A stretch of 64,000 bases of DNA, taken from contig NZ_JADYUI010000006.1 in NCBI RefSeq assembly GCF_021531695.1, positions 1 through 64,000 on the forward strand, read 5' to 3'. A program made the translations under genes and the position numbers. The stretch is from Roseburia hominis (GTDB lineage: Bacteria; Bacillota; Clostridia; Lachnospirales; Lachnospiraceae). The notes beneath the pieces were generated by a model. The model did not search any database. It was not told the origin of the DNA and was given only the letters and a program-made list of their open reading frames with translations. The number at the start of each line of letters is the position of its first letter. Position 1 is the first letter of the stretch. Positions 50,617-60,706 of this stretch are shown here, in pieces.

Positions 50617-53600
50617 ATGAAGAACAGTAACTTACATAAACTTGGAATAGACATTGGTTCTACTACCGTCAAAATTGCTATTTTAAATGCAAAGGATGAA
50701 CTTTTATTTTCCGATTATGAGAGACATTTTGCCAATATCAGAGAGACCCTACAATCTCTCATGAAAAAAGCATTTGATGTACTCGGTAATATTCCGGTAG
50801 CTCCAATCATTACCGGTTCCGGTGGTCTTACACTCGCAAAACATTTAGGCGTTCCTTTTGTACAGGAGGTAATTGCGGTATCAACTGCCCTGCAGCATGC
50901 TGCACCACAGACAGATGTTGCTATTGAGCTTGGTGGAGAAGATGCCAAGATCATTTATTTTGAAGGCGGCAACGTTGAGCAGCGTATGAATGGAATCTGT
51001 GCCGGAGGTACCGGTTCCTTTATTGATCAGATGGCTTCTTTACTTCAGACAGACGCCCCTGGATTAAATGAATATGCCAAAAATTATAAAGCGATTTACC
51101 CAATTGCCGCGCGTTGTGGCGTTTTTGCAAAAACAGATATCCAGCCACTTATTAATGAAGGTGCTACCAGAGAAGATTTAGCTGCTTCTATCTTTCAGGC
51201 AGTCGTAAATCAGACCATCAGTGGTCTTGCCTGTGGAAAACCAATCCGCGGACATGTTGCATTTCTCGGCGGTCCGCTTCACTTTTTATCGGAACTTAAG
51301 GCAACATTTATCCGCACACTTAAATTAGATGAAGAACATGCCATTACACCGGAAAATTCTCATCTTTTTGCAGCGATTGGCTCTGCGCTTAATTATAAAG
51401 AAGACGTTACGACCACAACACAGGAATTAATTGACAAGCTTTCTTCCGATATTCATATGGAATTTGAAGTAGAACGCTTAGATCCTTTATTTCAGGATGA
51501 AGCCGAATACGATGCCTTTTTGAAACGTCATGGAAATAATCATGTGAAAACCAGAGATCTCGCTTCATATAAAGGAGATTGCTATCTTGGTATTGATGCC
51601 GGCTCTACTACAACCAAAGTTGCACTGGTTGGCGAAGACGGTTCCTTATTGTACTCCTTTTACAGTAATAACAACGGCAGCCCACTTGCAACCTGTCTTC
51701 GTTCCATCAAGGAAATTTATAAACTTCTGCCGGAAGATGCCCACATAGTCCACTCCTGCTCTACCGGATATGGCGAGGCTTTAATTAAAGCTGCCCTCAT
51801 GTTAGATGAGGGCGATGTTGAAACGGTATCACACTACTATGCTGCCGCTTTCTTTGATCCGGAAGTTGACTGTATCTTAGATATCGGTGGACAGGATATG
51901 AAATGTATTAAAATTAAAAACCAGACGGTAGACAGTGTTCAGTTAAACGAAGCATGTTCCTCCGGCTGTGGCTCTTTTATTGAAACTTTTGCCAAATCCT
52001 TGAATTTCAGTGTGCAGAATTTTGCCAAAGAAGCTCTTTTTGCCAAGAACCCGATTGATCTTGGAACACGCTGTACTGTTTTTATGAATTCCAAAGTAAA
52101 ACAGGCACAAAAGGAAGGCGCCAGCGTTTCTGATATTTCTGCCGGACTTGCTTACTCTGTTATTAAAAATGCTTTATTTAAAGTAATTAAGCTTTCCGAT
52201 GCAAGTGAACTTGGAAAACACATCGTTGTTCAGGGTGGTACTTTTTACAATGATGCCGTGTTAAGAAGTTTTGAAAAGATTTCCGGATTAGAAGCTACCA
52301 GACCGGACATTGCAGGTATCATGGGTGCGTTCGGTGCAGCATTAATTGCCAGAGAACGCCATACGAAGGATTACAAATCCACCATGCTTTCCATTGATGA
52401 AATCAACAACCTGACTTTTGACACGAAATTGACAAGATGTCAAGGCTGTACCAACCATTGTCTTCTGACAATCAATCTTTTCTCCGGCAATCGACGTTAC
52501 ATTACCGGAAACCGTTGTGAAAGAGGTCTTGGAAAAGAAAAGAATAAGGAGAATATTCCGAATCTTTTTGAATATAAGAATAAACGGATTTTTGACTACG
52601 AACCACTTTCTGAAACGGAGGCAGTCCGTGGAACAATTGGTATTCCAAGAGTCCTTAATTTATACGAAAATTATCCGTTCTGGGCTACTTTTTTTGCTGC
52701 GTTGAAATTCAGAGTTGTACTTTCTCCACAGTCCACCAGGGCCATTTACGAAATGGGAATTGAATCCATTCCGAGTGAATCTGAATGTTATCCGGCAAAA
52801 TTAGCACACGGACATGTTTCCTGGTTAATTGAACAGGGAATTGACTGTATTTTTTATCCATGTATTCCATATGAACGTAATGAATTTCCGGATTCCAACA
52901 ACCACTATAACTGCCCGATTGTAACCTCTTATGCTGAAAATATTAAAAATAATGTAGACGAAATTACCTCTGGAAAGGTTCGTTTCTTAAACCCATTCAT
53001 GTCCTTTTCAGATCAAAAGGTTCTTTCAAAACAGTTAGAGGAAGTATTTAAAAAAGAGTTTGATATTCCGGCATCCGAAACAAGGGCTGCAGTAGATGCT
53101 GCCTGGAAGGAATTAAATCATACCAGAGAGGACATGAAGCGAAAGGGAGAAGAAGTCATTAAGTACTTAAAAGAAACCGGGAAACGCGGTATCGTCCTTG
53201 CCGGACGTCCTTATCATGTTGACCCTGAAATCAATCATGGTATTCCGGATCTTATTACCTCTTATGGGATTGCTGTGCTGACAGAGGACTCTGTTGCACA
53301 CCTTGCTCCGGTAGAACGCCCGCTTATCGTCATGGATCAATGGATGTATCACTCCAGACTATACGCTGCGGCAAACTATGTCAAAACCACAGACAATCTA
53401 GACTTAATCCAGCTTAATTCTTTTGGCTGTGGACTGGATGCTGTTACTACCGACTGTGTCAACGATATTTTAACAAAATCAGGTAAGATCTACACCTGTC
53501 TTAAAATTGATGAAGTAAACAATTTAGGTGCTGCCCGCATCCGTATCCGTTCTCTTCTTGCTGCAATCCGCGTCAGAGAGATGCGTGGAACGGATAAAGA

Positions 53601-54891
53601 CCGTAAAATTGTTCCGGCAAATTATACAAGAACCGTATTTACAGAAGAAATGCGTAAAAATTACACCATTCTCTGTCCGCAGATGTCTCCGATTCATTTT
53701 GAATTGTTACAGCCTGCTTTTAATACTGCCGGTTATAATTTAGTAGTCCTGTCAAACGATAACAAATCGGCTGTCGATGCAGGATTAAAATTTGTAAATA
53801 ACGACGCATGCTACCCTTCTCTTATGGTCGTTGGGCAGATTATGGATGCTGTTTTATCTGGAAAATACGATATGACAAAAACTGCCGTTTTAATCTCACA
53901 GACCGGTGGTGGATGCCGTGCGAGCAACTATATTGGATTTATTCGCCGTGCCTTGGAAAAAGCAGGTTATCCAGACGTTCCTGTTATTTCAATCAACTTA
54001 AACGGGCTAGAAAAGAATCCGGGCTTTAAATTTACTCCGGCGCTCATTCAGCACGGACTATATGCATTGGAATTTGGTGATATTTTTATGCGTTGCCTCT
54101 ATCGTGTCAGACCATACGAAGCAGAAAAAGGTGCCGCCAATGCCCTTCATGAAAAATGGAAAGAAAAAGTCATTGCATTTATCACGCAGGATAAGATTTT
54201 ATCACACAAACAATTCAAACAGATGTGCCGCGATATTATCCGCGATTTTGACAATCTGCCAATGCTTGATATTAAAAAACCTCGCGTCGGCGTTGTCGGC
54301 GAAATTTTGGTTAAATTCATGCCGGCTGCAAACAATTACCTGGTTGATCTTTTGGAATCCGAAGGTGCCGAGGCTGTTGTTCCGGACTTAACCGATTTCT
54401 TACTTTACTGCTTCTACAACCAGAACTTTAAGGTAGAGAATCTTGGTTCCAGTAAGAAAACCCGTCTTTTCTGCAACATGGGAATTAAATTCTTTGAGTG
54501 GTTAAGAAGTGCAGCAAGAGATGAATTTGAAAAGAGTAAACATTTCACCCCGCCTGCCCATATTGAGACCCTTGCAAAATATGCAAATGAAATCGTTTCT
54601 ATGGGAAATCAGACCGGAGAAGGATGGTTTTTAACCGGAGAAATGCTGGAGCTTATTCACACCGGAACCAACAATATTGTCTGCACACAGCCATTTGCCT
54701 GTCTGCCGAATCATATTGTAGGAAAAGGTGTTATCAAGAAAATAAGACACGAATACCCACTTTCCAACATTGTAGCGATTGACTATGATCCGGGTGCCAG
54801 CGAGGTAAATCAGTTAAACCGTATCAAATTAATGCTCTCTACGGCAAACAAAAATCTCGCAAAGGAAAACAAACAAAATCACGTTGGCTAA
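50617..54891 (+). CDS. Giant 2-hydroxyacyl-CoA dehydratase activase-type fusion protein
   Basis: 1424 aa. Two ASKHA ATPase domains of the BcrAD/BadFG type (about 5-260 and 325-585) each begin with a phosphate loop ([10 protein letters not shown] and [13 protein letters not shown]). Each carries the two cysteines that hold a [4Fe-4S] cluster across a dimer in HgdC-type activators ([12 protein letters not shown]128 and AARCGVF C167; CSSGCGSF and GTRCTVF in the second). A DUF2229 region (about 650-880) and a dehydratase-subunit-like region (about 1000-1390) follow. Such long proteins are widespread in anaerobes; the substrate and electron acceptor are unknown. An ATP-driven electron-transfer role is inferred from family knowledge. 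Confidence 0.88.
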   Translation: MKNSNLHKLGIDIGSTTVKIAILNAKDELLFSDYERHFANIRETLQSLMKKAFDVLGNIPVAPIITGSGGLTLAKHLGVPFVQEVIAVSTALQHAAPQTDVAIELGGEDAKIIYFEGGNVEQRMNGICAGGTGSFIDQMASLLQTDAPGLNEYAKNYKAIYPIAARCGVFAKTDIQPLINEGATREDLAASIFQAVVNQTISGLACGKPIRGHVAFLGGPLHFLSELKATFIRTLKLDEEHAITPENSHLFAAIGSALNYKEDVTTTTQELIDKLSSDIHMEFEVERLDPLFQDEAEYDAFLKRHGNNHVKTRDLASYKGDCYLGIDAGSTTTKVALVGEDGSLLYSFYSNNNGSPLATCLRSIKEIYKLLPEDAHIVHSCSTGYGEALIKAALMLDEGDVETVSHYYAAAFFDPEVDCILDIGGQDMKCIKIKNQTVDSVQLNEACSSGCGSFIETFAKSLNFSVQNFAKEALFAKNPIDLGTRCTVFMNSKVKQAQKEGASVSDISAGLAYSVIKNALFKVIKLSDASELGKHIVVQGGTFYNDAVLRSFEKISGLEATRPDIAGIMGAFGAALIARERHTKDYKSTMLSIDEINNLTFDTKLTRCQGCTNHCLLTINLFSGNRRYITGNRCERGLGKEKNKENIPNLFEYKNKRIFDYEPLSETEAVRGTIGIPRVLNLYENYPFWATFFAALKFRVVLSPQSTRAIYEMGIESIPSESECYPAKLAHGHVSWLIEQGIDCIFYPCIPYERNEFPDSNNHYNCPIVTSYAENIKNNVDEITSGKVRFLNPFMSFSDQKVLSKQLEEVFKKEFDIPASETRAAVDAAWKELNHTREDMKRKGEEVIKYLKETGKRGIVLAGRPYHVDPEINHGIPDLITSYGIAVLTEDSVAHLAPVERPLIVMDQWMYHSRLYAAANYVKTTDNLDLIQLNSFGCGLDAVTTDCVNDILTKSGKIYTCLKIDEVNNLGAARIRIRSLLAAIRVREMRGTDKDRKIVPANYTRTVFTEEMRKNYTILCPQMSPIHFELLQPAFNTAGYNLVVLSNDNKSAVDAGLKFVNNDACYPSLMVVGQIMDAVLSGKYDMTKTAVLISQTGGGCRASNYIGFIRRALEKAGYPDVPVISINLNGLEKNPGFKFTPALIQHGLYALEFGDIFMRCLYRVRPYEAEKGAANALHEKWKEKVIAFITQDKILSHKQFKQMCRDIIRDFDNLPMLDIKKPRVGVVGEILVKFMPAANNYLVDLLESEGAEAVVPDLTDFLLYCFYNQNFKVENLGSSKKTRLFCNMGIKFFEWLRSAARDEFEKSKHFTPPAHIETLAKYANEIVSMGNQTGEGWFLTGEMLELIHTGTNNIVCTQPFACLPNHIVGKGVIKKIRHEYPLSNIVAIDYDPGASEVNQLNRIKLMLSTANKNLAKENKQNHVG

Positions 54892-54918
54892 AAAGTTTAT
54901 ATTTATTTAATAATTTTT

Positions 54919-54944
54919 GAAACCCTTGAAAACTCAAGGGTTTC
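54919..54944 (+). terminator. Terminator of the activase-fusion gene
   Basis: GAAACCCTTGA and TCAAGGGTTTC form an 11-bp stem with a four-base loop, followed by TTTATTTTG. Confidence 0.85.
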
Positions 54945-54953
54945 TTTATTTTG

Positions 54954-54980
54954 TTAGCACTCATTTTTAAAGAGTGCTAA
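54954..54980 (+). promoter_or_regulatory. CIRCE element (HrcA operator)
   Basis: TTAGCACTC-N9-GAGTGCTAA matches the CIRCE consensus exactly. HrcA repressor should bind it. It is placed 7 bp upstream of the -35 of the htpG promoter rather than downstream of the start site. Confidence 0.93.
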
Positions 54981-54987
54981 TTTTCTA

Positions 54988-55016
54988 TTGACTTTTCTTT
55001 TTTTGCGTTATAATAT
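54988..55016 (+). promoter_or_regulatory. Promoter of htpG
   Basis: TTGACT (54988-54993) with TAATAT (55011-55016) at 17-bp spacing; the overlapping TATAAT (55009-55014) would be at 15 bp. Confidence 0.7.
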
Positions 55017-55102
55017 CTTATTTGTAAAGTTTTTCTATTTGTAAAAAGAACAAAAGCAAACTGCTTTTTGCCTTCAAAATATAATTAAAGGAGTGTTGAT
55101 TT

Positions 55103-57208
55103 ATGAGTAACAAACATGGAAATCTTTCTATTGACAGTGATAATCTTTTCCCGATTATTAAAAAATGGCTCTATTCTGACCATGACATTTTTTATCGTGA
55201 ATTAATCAGTAATGGGTGCGATGCCATCACCAAGTTGAAAAAGCTTGAAATGATGGGTGAATACACACTTCCAAATGATTACAAACCAAAAATTGAAGTC
55301 ATTGTAAATCCGGATGAAAAAACATTAAAATTCATTGATAATGGTCTTGGTATGACTGCAGATGAAGTCGAAGAATACATTTGTCAGATTGCTTTCTCCG
55401 GTGCAACAGATTTTATTGAAAAATATAAGGACAAAGCCAATGACGACCAGATTATCGGTCACTTTGGTCTTGGCTTCTACTCTGCTTTTATGGTAGCAGA
55501 TGAAGTAGCAATCGATACTTTATCTTATAAAGAAGGTTCTACTCCGGTTCACTGGACTTGTGACGGTGGTTCTGATTATGATATTACAGATGGCGACAAA
55601 ACTACAGTTGGTACAGAAATCACCTTATTCTTAAATGATGACTGCTTAGAGTTTGCAAATGAATATCGTGCAAGAGAAGTCATTGAAAAATACTGCTCTT
55701 TCATGCCTACCGAAATTTATCTGACAAAAGCAAATGCAGAACCGGAATACGAAACCATCGCACCGGAAGATAAATTAGACACGGATACCGTCATTGAAAC
55801 AATTGTAGAAGAAGCAAAGACAGAAGAAAAAGAAAATGAAAACGGTGAAAAAGAAATCGTTGAGGTTTCTCCTAAAACCGAAAAATTAAAAATTTTAAAA
55901 CGTCCGGTTCCGTTAAATGATACTAATCCATTATGGGCAAAAAATCCTAAGGACTGTACCGATGAAGAATACAAAGCTTTCTATCGCAAGGTATTTATGG
56001 ATTACAAAGAGCCTTTATTCTGGATTCATTTAAATATGGATTATCCGTTCAATTTAAAAGGTATTTTGTATTTCCCGAAAATCAACACCGAATATGATTC
56101 CATTGAAGGAACCATTAAATTATATAACAATCAGGTATTTATTGCCGATAACATCAAAGAAGTCATTCCTGAATTCTTAATGCTCTTAAAAGGTGTCATT
56201 GATTGTCCGGATCTTCCACTCAATGTATCCAGAAGTGCATTACAAAATGACGGATTTGTCAAAAAGATTTCCGAATATATCACAAAGAAAGTTGCAGATA
56301 AACTCATCGGTATGTGCAAAACCGAAAAAGAATCCTATGAAAAATACTGGGATGATATCAGCCCGTTCATTAAATTCGGTTGCTTAAAAGATGAAAAATT
56401 CTGTGATAAGATGAATGATTACATTTTATTCAAGAACCTTGACCAGAAATATTTAACACTTCCGGAACTCTTAAAAGCAGACGAAGAAGAAAATGCTGAT
56501 ACTTCCTCTGAAGCATCGGAAGAAAAGAGTGACGCTTCCGAAACCAAAGCAGAAGAAAACGCTGATGGTTCCACAAACGATACAGAAGAAGAAAAAGATA
56601 CCAGAAATGTGATTTATTATGTTACAGACGAGGCACAGCAGAGTCAGTACATTAACCTTTTCAAAGAACAGGGCATGGATGCGGTTATTTTAAATCACAA
56701 CATTGACTCTTCTTTCATTTCCCAGTTAGAGCGAAGAAATGAAAAATACAAATTCATGCGTATTGATGCAGACGTTACCGATTCTTTAAAAGAAGAAGAC
56801 AGCGAAGATTTAACTGCTGCGACGGATACTTTAACAGAAACTTTCCGCAAAGCACTTGGAAAGGATAAACTGAATGTTAAAGTTGAAAAATTAAAAAATG
56901 CAGATATTTCTTCTATCATCACACTTTCCGAAGAAGGCAGACGTATGCAGGATATGATGAAAATGTATGCTATGAATGGCATGGGTGGTTTTGACTCCTC
57001 TATGTTTGAAGGTGATGTTACCCTGACTTTAAATGCCAATAACGAACTCGTAAAATATATCTTAGACAACAAAGATTCCGAACACGTTCCTGCATTCTGT
57101 GAACAATTATATGACCTTGCAATGTTAAGCAACCAGCCATTATCACCGGAAGCTATGACGAAATTCGTAAAGAGAAGTAATGATATCATGTTACTTCTTG
57201 CGAAATAA
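55103..57208 (+). CDS. htpG: Molecular chaperone HtpG (Hsp90)
   Basis: 701 aa. The GHKL ATPase domain (about 1-215) has the motifs ELISNGCDAITKLKKL, DNGLGMTADEV and GHFGLGFYSAFMVAD. A glutamate/lysine-rich linker (about 232-258) precedes the middle domain, with the catalytic arginine region LPLNVSRSALQNDGFVKKI. A second acidic, Ser/Thr-rich insert (about 460-500) comes before the C-terminal dimerisation domain. Bacterial HtpG is usually about 620-630 aa and lacks such inserts, so both acidic segments are distinctive. An exact CIRCE upstream predicts HrcA control. Confidence 0.96.
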   Translation: MSNKHGNLSIDSDNLFPIIKKWLYSDHDIFYRELISNGCDAITKLKKLEMMGEYTLPNDYKPKIEVIVNPDEKTLKFIDNGLGMTADEVEEYICQIAFSGATDFIEKYKDKANDDQIIGHFGLGFYSAFMVADEVAIDTLSYKEGSTPVHWTCDGGSDYDITDGDKTTVGTEITLFLNDDCLEFANEYRAREVIEKYCSFMPTEIYLTKANAEPEYETIAPEDKLDTDTVIETIVEEAKTEEKENENGEKEIVEVSPKTEKLKILKRPVPLNDTNPLWAKNPKDCTDEEYKAFYRKVFMDYKEPLFWIHLNMDYPFNLKGILYFPKINTEYDSIEGTIKLYNNQVFIADNIKEVIPEFLMLLKGVIDCPDLPLNVSRSALQNDGFVKKISEYITKKVADKLIGMCKTEKESYEKYWDDISPFIKFGCLKDEKFCDKMNDYILFKNLDQKYLTLPELLKADEEENADTSSEASEEKSDASETKAEENADGSTNDTEEEKDTRNVIYYVTDEAQQSQYINLFKEQGMDAVILNHNIDSSFISQLERRNEKYKFMRIDADVTDSLKEEDSEDLTAATDTLTETFRKALGKDKLNVKVEKLKNADISSIITLSEEGRRMQDMMKMYAMNGMGGFDSSMFEGDVTLTLNANNELVKYILDNKDSEHVPAFCEQLYDLAMLSNQPLSPEAMTKFVKRSNDIMLLLAK

Positions 57209-57243
57209 TTAAAAACGTACTTTATAAATTTCACTCATAACAC

Positions 57244-57282
57244 AAAACCGCAAAAGTGTCCTTTCACACCTTTGCGGTTTTC
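57244..57282. terminator. Bidirectional terminator between htpG and the foldase gene
   Basis: AAAACCGCAAA and TTTGCGGTTTT form an 11-bp outer stem, with GTG/CAC inside. It serves both convergent genes. Confidence 0.9.
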
Positions 57283-57299
57283 TTTTAAATAATAATTTA

Positions 57300-58286
57300 C
57301 TAGTCACAATACTGTTCATATACTACAAAAAAGCTATTGGTCTTAATTTCACCACTGTAATCTAACTCCGTTTTCTCCCAGAGCTCTTTATTTAACATGG
57401 AATCCTGTTTTGCGACAAAGTCATCATAAGCATCATTAAATGCCGTCTTTTCTCTTTGTTCTGCGATTTTCACTTTATTTTCCTGTGTTAATTCTTCATC
57501 ATACTTGTTCACACATTCGATAAAATAATAACCATCTTCTGTCGTAAGGCAACCGGTAATATCACCATCTTCCATAGAAAATATGGTATCTTCCACCTCT
57601 TGCGGCATCATCCCACGCCCTAATGTCACTTCTATCTCAGCCGCCTCATTATATTCACTGGCAAGTGCAGAAAAATCGTCTCCGTTTGCCAAACGCCCGG
57701 CAACTACATCTGCAACTTCTCTTTTGGTCACAAAAATTTGCATCGCATGCATGATACGCGCTTCATCATCACTCACCTCTTCATTCACACTTTCTGTCAG
57801 TGCATGATAAAGCTTATCTGCCAACGCATAATTCTGATACATCGTCTGAAGCGTTTCTTCCGACACATCCATGTATTTAACTTCTGCGTCATTCAGCGAG
57901 CTATAGTATGATTTTGCTGCCTCTTTTGTCTTTGCAATTTCATCTTCACTCAATGAAATCCCCTGTTCTTCTGCCAACAGATCCATGCAGGTAATTCTCG
58001 CCAGTTCACTGATGGTAAGATCACGGATATATTTTTCCAACGCTTCACTGCTGTTTTTTTCCTCTAACAGATTAAGTCCATAAGCTGTTCCGTATATATT
58101 CTGATAATTACATAAATATACCTTGGCTTCCGGCAACGTGCAGGTATGTTCCCCGATCCGGAACACATCCTTAGAACCAAGTCCTGTCGTAAACACTACT
58201 TTTCTTCCTGCAACAGTACAACCACTTAACAACATGCAAAAAAGAAGCAGTAAAACAATGATTAAATTTTTCCTTCGTAGTTTCAT
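57300..58286 (-). CDS. PrsA/SurA-like foldase lipoprotein
   Basis: 328 aa. A signal peptide ends in a lipobox (LLSGC, Cys about 23). A helical SurA_N-like region (about 40-170) is followed by a parvulin-type segment (about 175-265; MHAMQIFVTKREVADVVAGR resembles the RHILV opening of PpiC domains with histidine replaced) and a helical tail. It would act outside the membrane on folding of secreted proteins. The parvulin core is divergent, so peptidyl-prolyl isomerase activity is uncertain. It lies 4 bp after the FAD oxidoreductase stop at the end of the addA-maf group. Confidence 0.78.
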   Translation of the reverse strand: MKLRRKNLIIVLLLLFCMLLSGCTVAGRKVVFTTGLGSKDVFRIGEHTCTLPEAKVYLCNYQNIYGTAYGLNLLEEKNSSEALEKYIRDLTISELARITCMDLLAEEQGISLSEDEIAKTKEAAKSYYSSLNDAEVKYMDVSEETLQTMYQNYALADKLYHALTESVNEEVSDDEARIMHAMQIFVTKREVADVVAGRLANGDDFSALASEYNEAAEIEVTLGRGMMPQEVEDTIFSMEDGDITGCLTTEDGYYFIECVNKYDEELTQENKVKIAEQREKTAFNDAYDDFVAKQDSMLNKELWEKTELDYSGEIKTNSFFVVYEQYCD

Positions 58287-58290
58287 TTTT

Positions 58291-59694
58291 CTATTCCTGT
58301 TCTAATGTTTTTAAAATACTTCTTGCCACGGAAAGACCATTCGCAGATGCCTGCTGTAATCCTCTCGTCACAGAAGAACCATCTCCGACTGCACGCAAGC
58401 CTTTGATATTGGTCTCAAAATCCTTATTTACCACAACCTTATTGGAATAGAACTTAACCTCTACACCATATAATAAAGTCTCATCACTGGCAAGTCCCGG
58501 TGTCACCTTATCGAGTGCCTCTATCATTTCTACGATATCAACCATAATTCGATGCGGAAATACCAAAGACAAATCGCCCGGCACAGCATCTTTTAAAGTA
58601 GGAATCAGATTGTTACGGCAAAGACGCTCCTCGGTCGTTCTTCTTCCGCGTTTAAAATCTCCAAAAGTCTGCACCATAATCTTACCGTCACAAAGCATAT
58701 TGGAAAGCTGTGCAATCTGTTTTCCATATTTAATCGGTGTACGGAATGGTTTGGTAAAATTCTTTGATACCAGTAACGCAAAGTTGGTATTTGTCGTTTT
58801 AAAATCAGCAGATTTATATGCGTGTCCATTGACGACCGCAAGCCCGTCATCATAATATTCCGTTGCCACTTCACCTGACGGATTCGTACAGAAGGTACGA
58901 ACCTTATCATCAAATGTCGGTGTATGATAGACAAGTTTTGCTTCGTATAGATTCTTATTTAAAAAATCCATCACTTCATCACGCACTTCCACGCGCACTC
59001 CAATATCTACGGTACCGACTTCTGTTTCCACATCATGCACCTGACACACACGAGAAAACCAGTCTGCTCCTTCTCGTCCTACGGCAGAAACTACTTCCGC
59101 AGCATAATAAGTCTCTCCCTTTTCTGTCACAACACCCTTTGCTGCCCCATCTTCAATCAGAATATCCGCTATCATGGTATCAAATAAAATCTCTACACCG
59201 GCTTCCAACAAATCTGCCTGTAATCTGGCATAAATCTTATACCCTTCCTCTGTTCCGAGATGACGGATTGGACATTCAATTAATTTCAGATTCGCATTGA
59301 TGGCTTTTCTACGAATCTCACGAATTTCCTTTTCTTTATCCACACCATAAATGTTTTTATCCGCACCAAACTTTAAATAAATCTCATCGGATTCATGAAT
59401 TAACTTTGTTGCTTCATCATAGCCTAAAATTTCCGGAAGATTTCCACCTACATCCGCAGATAACGATAACTTACCATCGGAAAATGCACCGGCTCCCGCA
59501 AATCCGGTCGTGATAGAACATGGTTTACAGCCTACACAGACATTCGTTTTTCGCTTCGGGCACTGTCTGTTCTCGATTCTCCTTCCCTTTTCTATCATAA
59601 GTACTTTAAGTTCCGGTCTGGTATGTATCAACTCATATGCACAAAAAATTCCGGATGGTCCGGCACCAATAATAATCACATCATAATTTTCCAT
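58291..59694 (-). CDS. FAD-dependent oxidoreductase of the COG2509 type
   Basis: 467 aa. The N-terminal dinucleotide motif is DVIIIGAGPSGIFCAY (about 5-20), and the C-terminal FAD motif is GLRAVGDGSSVTRGLQQASA. A cysteine cluster, QCPKRKTNVCVGCKPC (C45, C53, C56, C59), follows the first Rossmann strand, as in the uncharacterised FAD-dependent dehydrogenase group COG2509, and could hold an Fe-S centre or zinc. Substrate unknown. It is downstream of maf and an 86-aa protein on the same strand. Confidence 0.85.
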   Translation of the reverse strand: MENYDVIIIGAGPSGIFCAYELIHTRPELKVLMIEKGRRIENRQCPKRKTNVCVGCKPCSITTGFAGAGAFSDGKLSLSADVGGNLPEILGYDEATKLIHESDEIYLKFGADKNIYGVDKEKEIREIRRKAINANLKLIECPIRHLGTEEGYKIYARLQADLLEAGVEILFDTMIADILIEDGAAKGVVTEKGETYYAAEVVSAVGREGADWFSRVCQVHDVETEVGTVDIGVRVEVRDEVMDFLNKNLYEAKLVYHTPTFDDKVRTFCTNPSGEVATEYYDDGLAVVNGHAYKSADFKTTNTNFALLVSKNFTKPFRTPIKYGKQIAQLSNMLCDGKIMVQTFGDFKRGRRTTEERLCRNNLIPTLKDAVPGDLSLVFPHRIMVDIVEMIEALDKVTPGLASDETLLYGVEVKFYSNKVVVNKDFETNIKGLRAVGDGSSVTRGLQQASANGLSVARSILKTLEQE

Positions 59695-59708
59695 AAAAAT
59701 CCCCCTTT

Positions 59709-59969
59709 TTATGCTTCCACAATAAGATATCTTCCATCACCAACTACAAATACTTCCTCGGCACTTAAAATTTCTTCTTCGCTCATACCGGAAATATCTG
59801 CTCCACTTTCTTCAAAATACTTTTTTACTTCTTTTTTATTTTTGCAAACGACCGCCATACAGTCCTCTAAAAATTCTTCCGCTTCCTCTAATGTCTCTGC
59901 TACATTCTCCGGAAAAAGCTGTAACTGATGTTTTAAGAAACAATTTAAACATGCTTTATCATAATTCAT
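59709..59969 (-). CDS. Uncharacterised 86-aa acidic protein
   Basis: 86 aa, soluble, strongly acidic, beginning MNYDKACLNCFLKHQLQLFP with a CxxC pair and one further Cys (VVCKN). No family is recognised. It is 14 bp before the FAD oxidoreductase gene and has a normal AGGA ribosome site, so it is likely real and co-transcribed. A MITE-like element separates it from maf upstream. Confidence 0.65.
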   Translation of the reverse strand: MNYDKACLNCFLKHQLQLFPENVAETLEEAEEFLEDCMAVVCKNKKEVKKYFEESGADISGMSEEEILSAEEVFVVGDGRYLIVEA

Positions 59970-59997
59970 TGGTATACTTCCTTTCTCTTATACTCAC

Positions 59998-60078
59998 CCC
60001 GAATTATTCACAGCCACCACACAAGCAAGCTTGACGCGCAAATTACAGATTTTACTTGGCTGCTGTGAATAATTCGGG
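59998..60078. mobile_element. MITE-like inverted-repeat element, short copy
   Basis: 81 bp with perfect 17-bp inverted ends, CCCGAATTATTCACAGC (59998-60014) and GCTGTGAATAATTCGGG (60062-60078). The inner sequence AAGCAAGCTTGACGCGCAAA resembles the right-hand part of the long copy, so this is an internally deleted version. It lies between maf and the 86-aa gene inside a probable operon. Confidence 0.8.
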
Positions 60079-60096
60079 CTCACCCTTAACATCATA

Positions 60097-60684
60097 TTAT
60101 GAAACCTCTAAAATATCAATGCCAAGTTCCAACAATTTCTGATAAATTCCGGCAATCGGAAGACCTACCACATTATTATAATCACCTTCTATTTTTTCAA
60201 TAAATGCTGCAAATTTCCCCTGTATTCCATAGGAACCTGCTTTATCCATCGGCTCTTTTGTGGCAATATAAGATAAAATCTCATCTTTTGTCATCGGATA
60301 CACAAAAACCTTTGTCTTTTCTGCAAATACAATCTCTTTCCTTTCCAGTGGATTCTGAACAATAAGTGCCACACCGGTATACACTGCATGCGCTTTCCCC
60401 TGTAACATGGAAAGCATCCGGTACGCATCTTTTTCATCCTTTGGTTTCCCAAAAATCTCATCCCCATATGCTACAACGGTATCGGCACCAATCACAAGTA
60501 CCGGTTCTTCTTCATCTTTTGCAACTTCTCTTGCCTTTTGTAATGCAAGCTCTTTTACCACTTCCCCTGGTAAGTTTTTCGTAATCTTTTCTTCTCCCTT
60601 CGCCGGCTCTATCATAAACTTCACACCGATTTGTTCTAATAGTTCTTTCCGCCTTGGCGATGCACTCGCAAGTATAATTTTCAT
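60097..60684 (-). CDS. maf: Maf-family nucleotide pyrophosphatase
   Basis: 195 aa house-cleaning pyrophosphatase acting on non-canonical or pyrimidine NTPs. The N-terminal ILASASPRRKELLEQIG is the Maf signature, followed by VIGADTVVAYGDEIFGKP and AGSYGIQGKFAAFIEKIEGD. It lies 22 bp after addA. In Bacillus the protein is linked to septum control; here the main role is presumably nucleotide pool cleaning. Confidence 0.95.
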   Translation of the reverse strand: MKIILASASPRRKELLEQIGVKFMIEPAKGEEKITKNLPGEVVKELALQKAREVAKDEEEPVLVIGADTVVAYGDEIFGKPKDEKDAYRMLSMLQGKAHAVYTGVALIVQNPLERKEIVFAEKTKVFVYPMTKDEILSYIATKEPMDKAGSYGIQGKFAAFIEKIEGDYNNVVGLPIAGIYQKLLELGIDILEVS

Positions 60685-60706
60685 TTTCTGTCCTCTTTTC
60701 GCTTTT

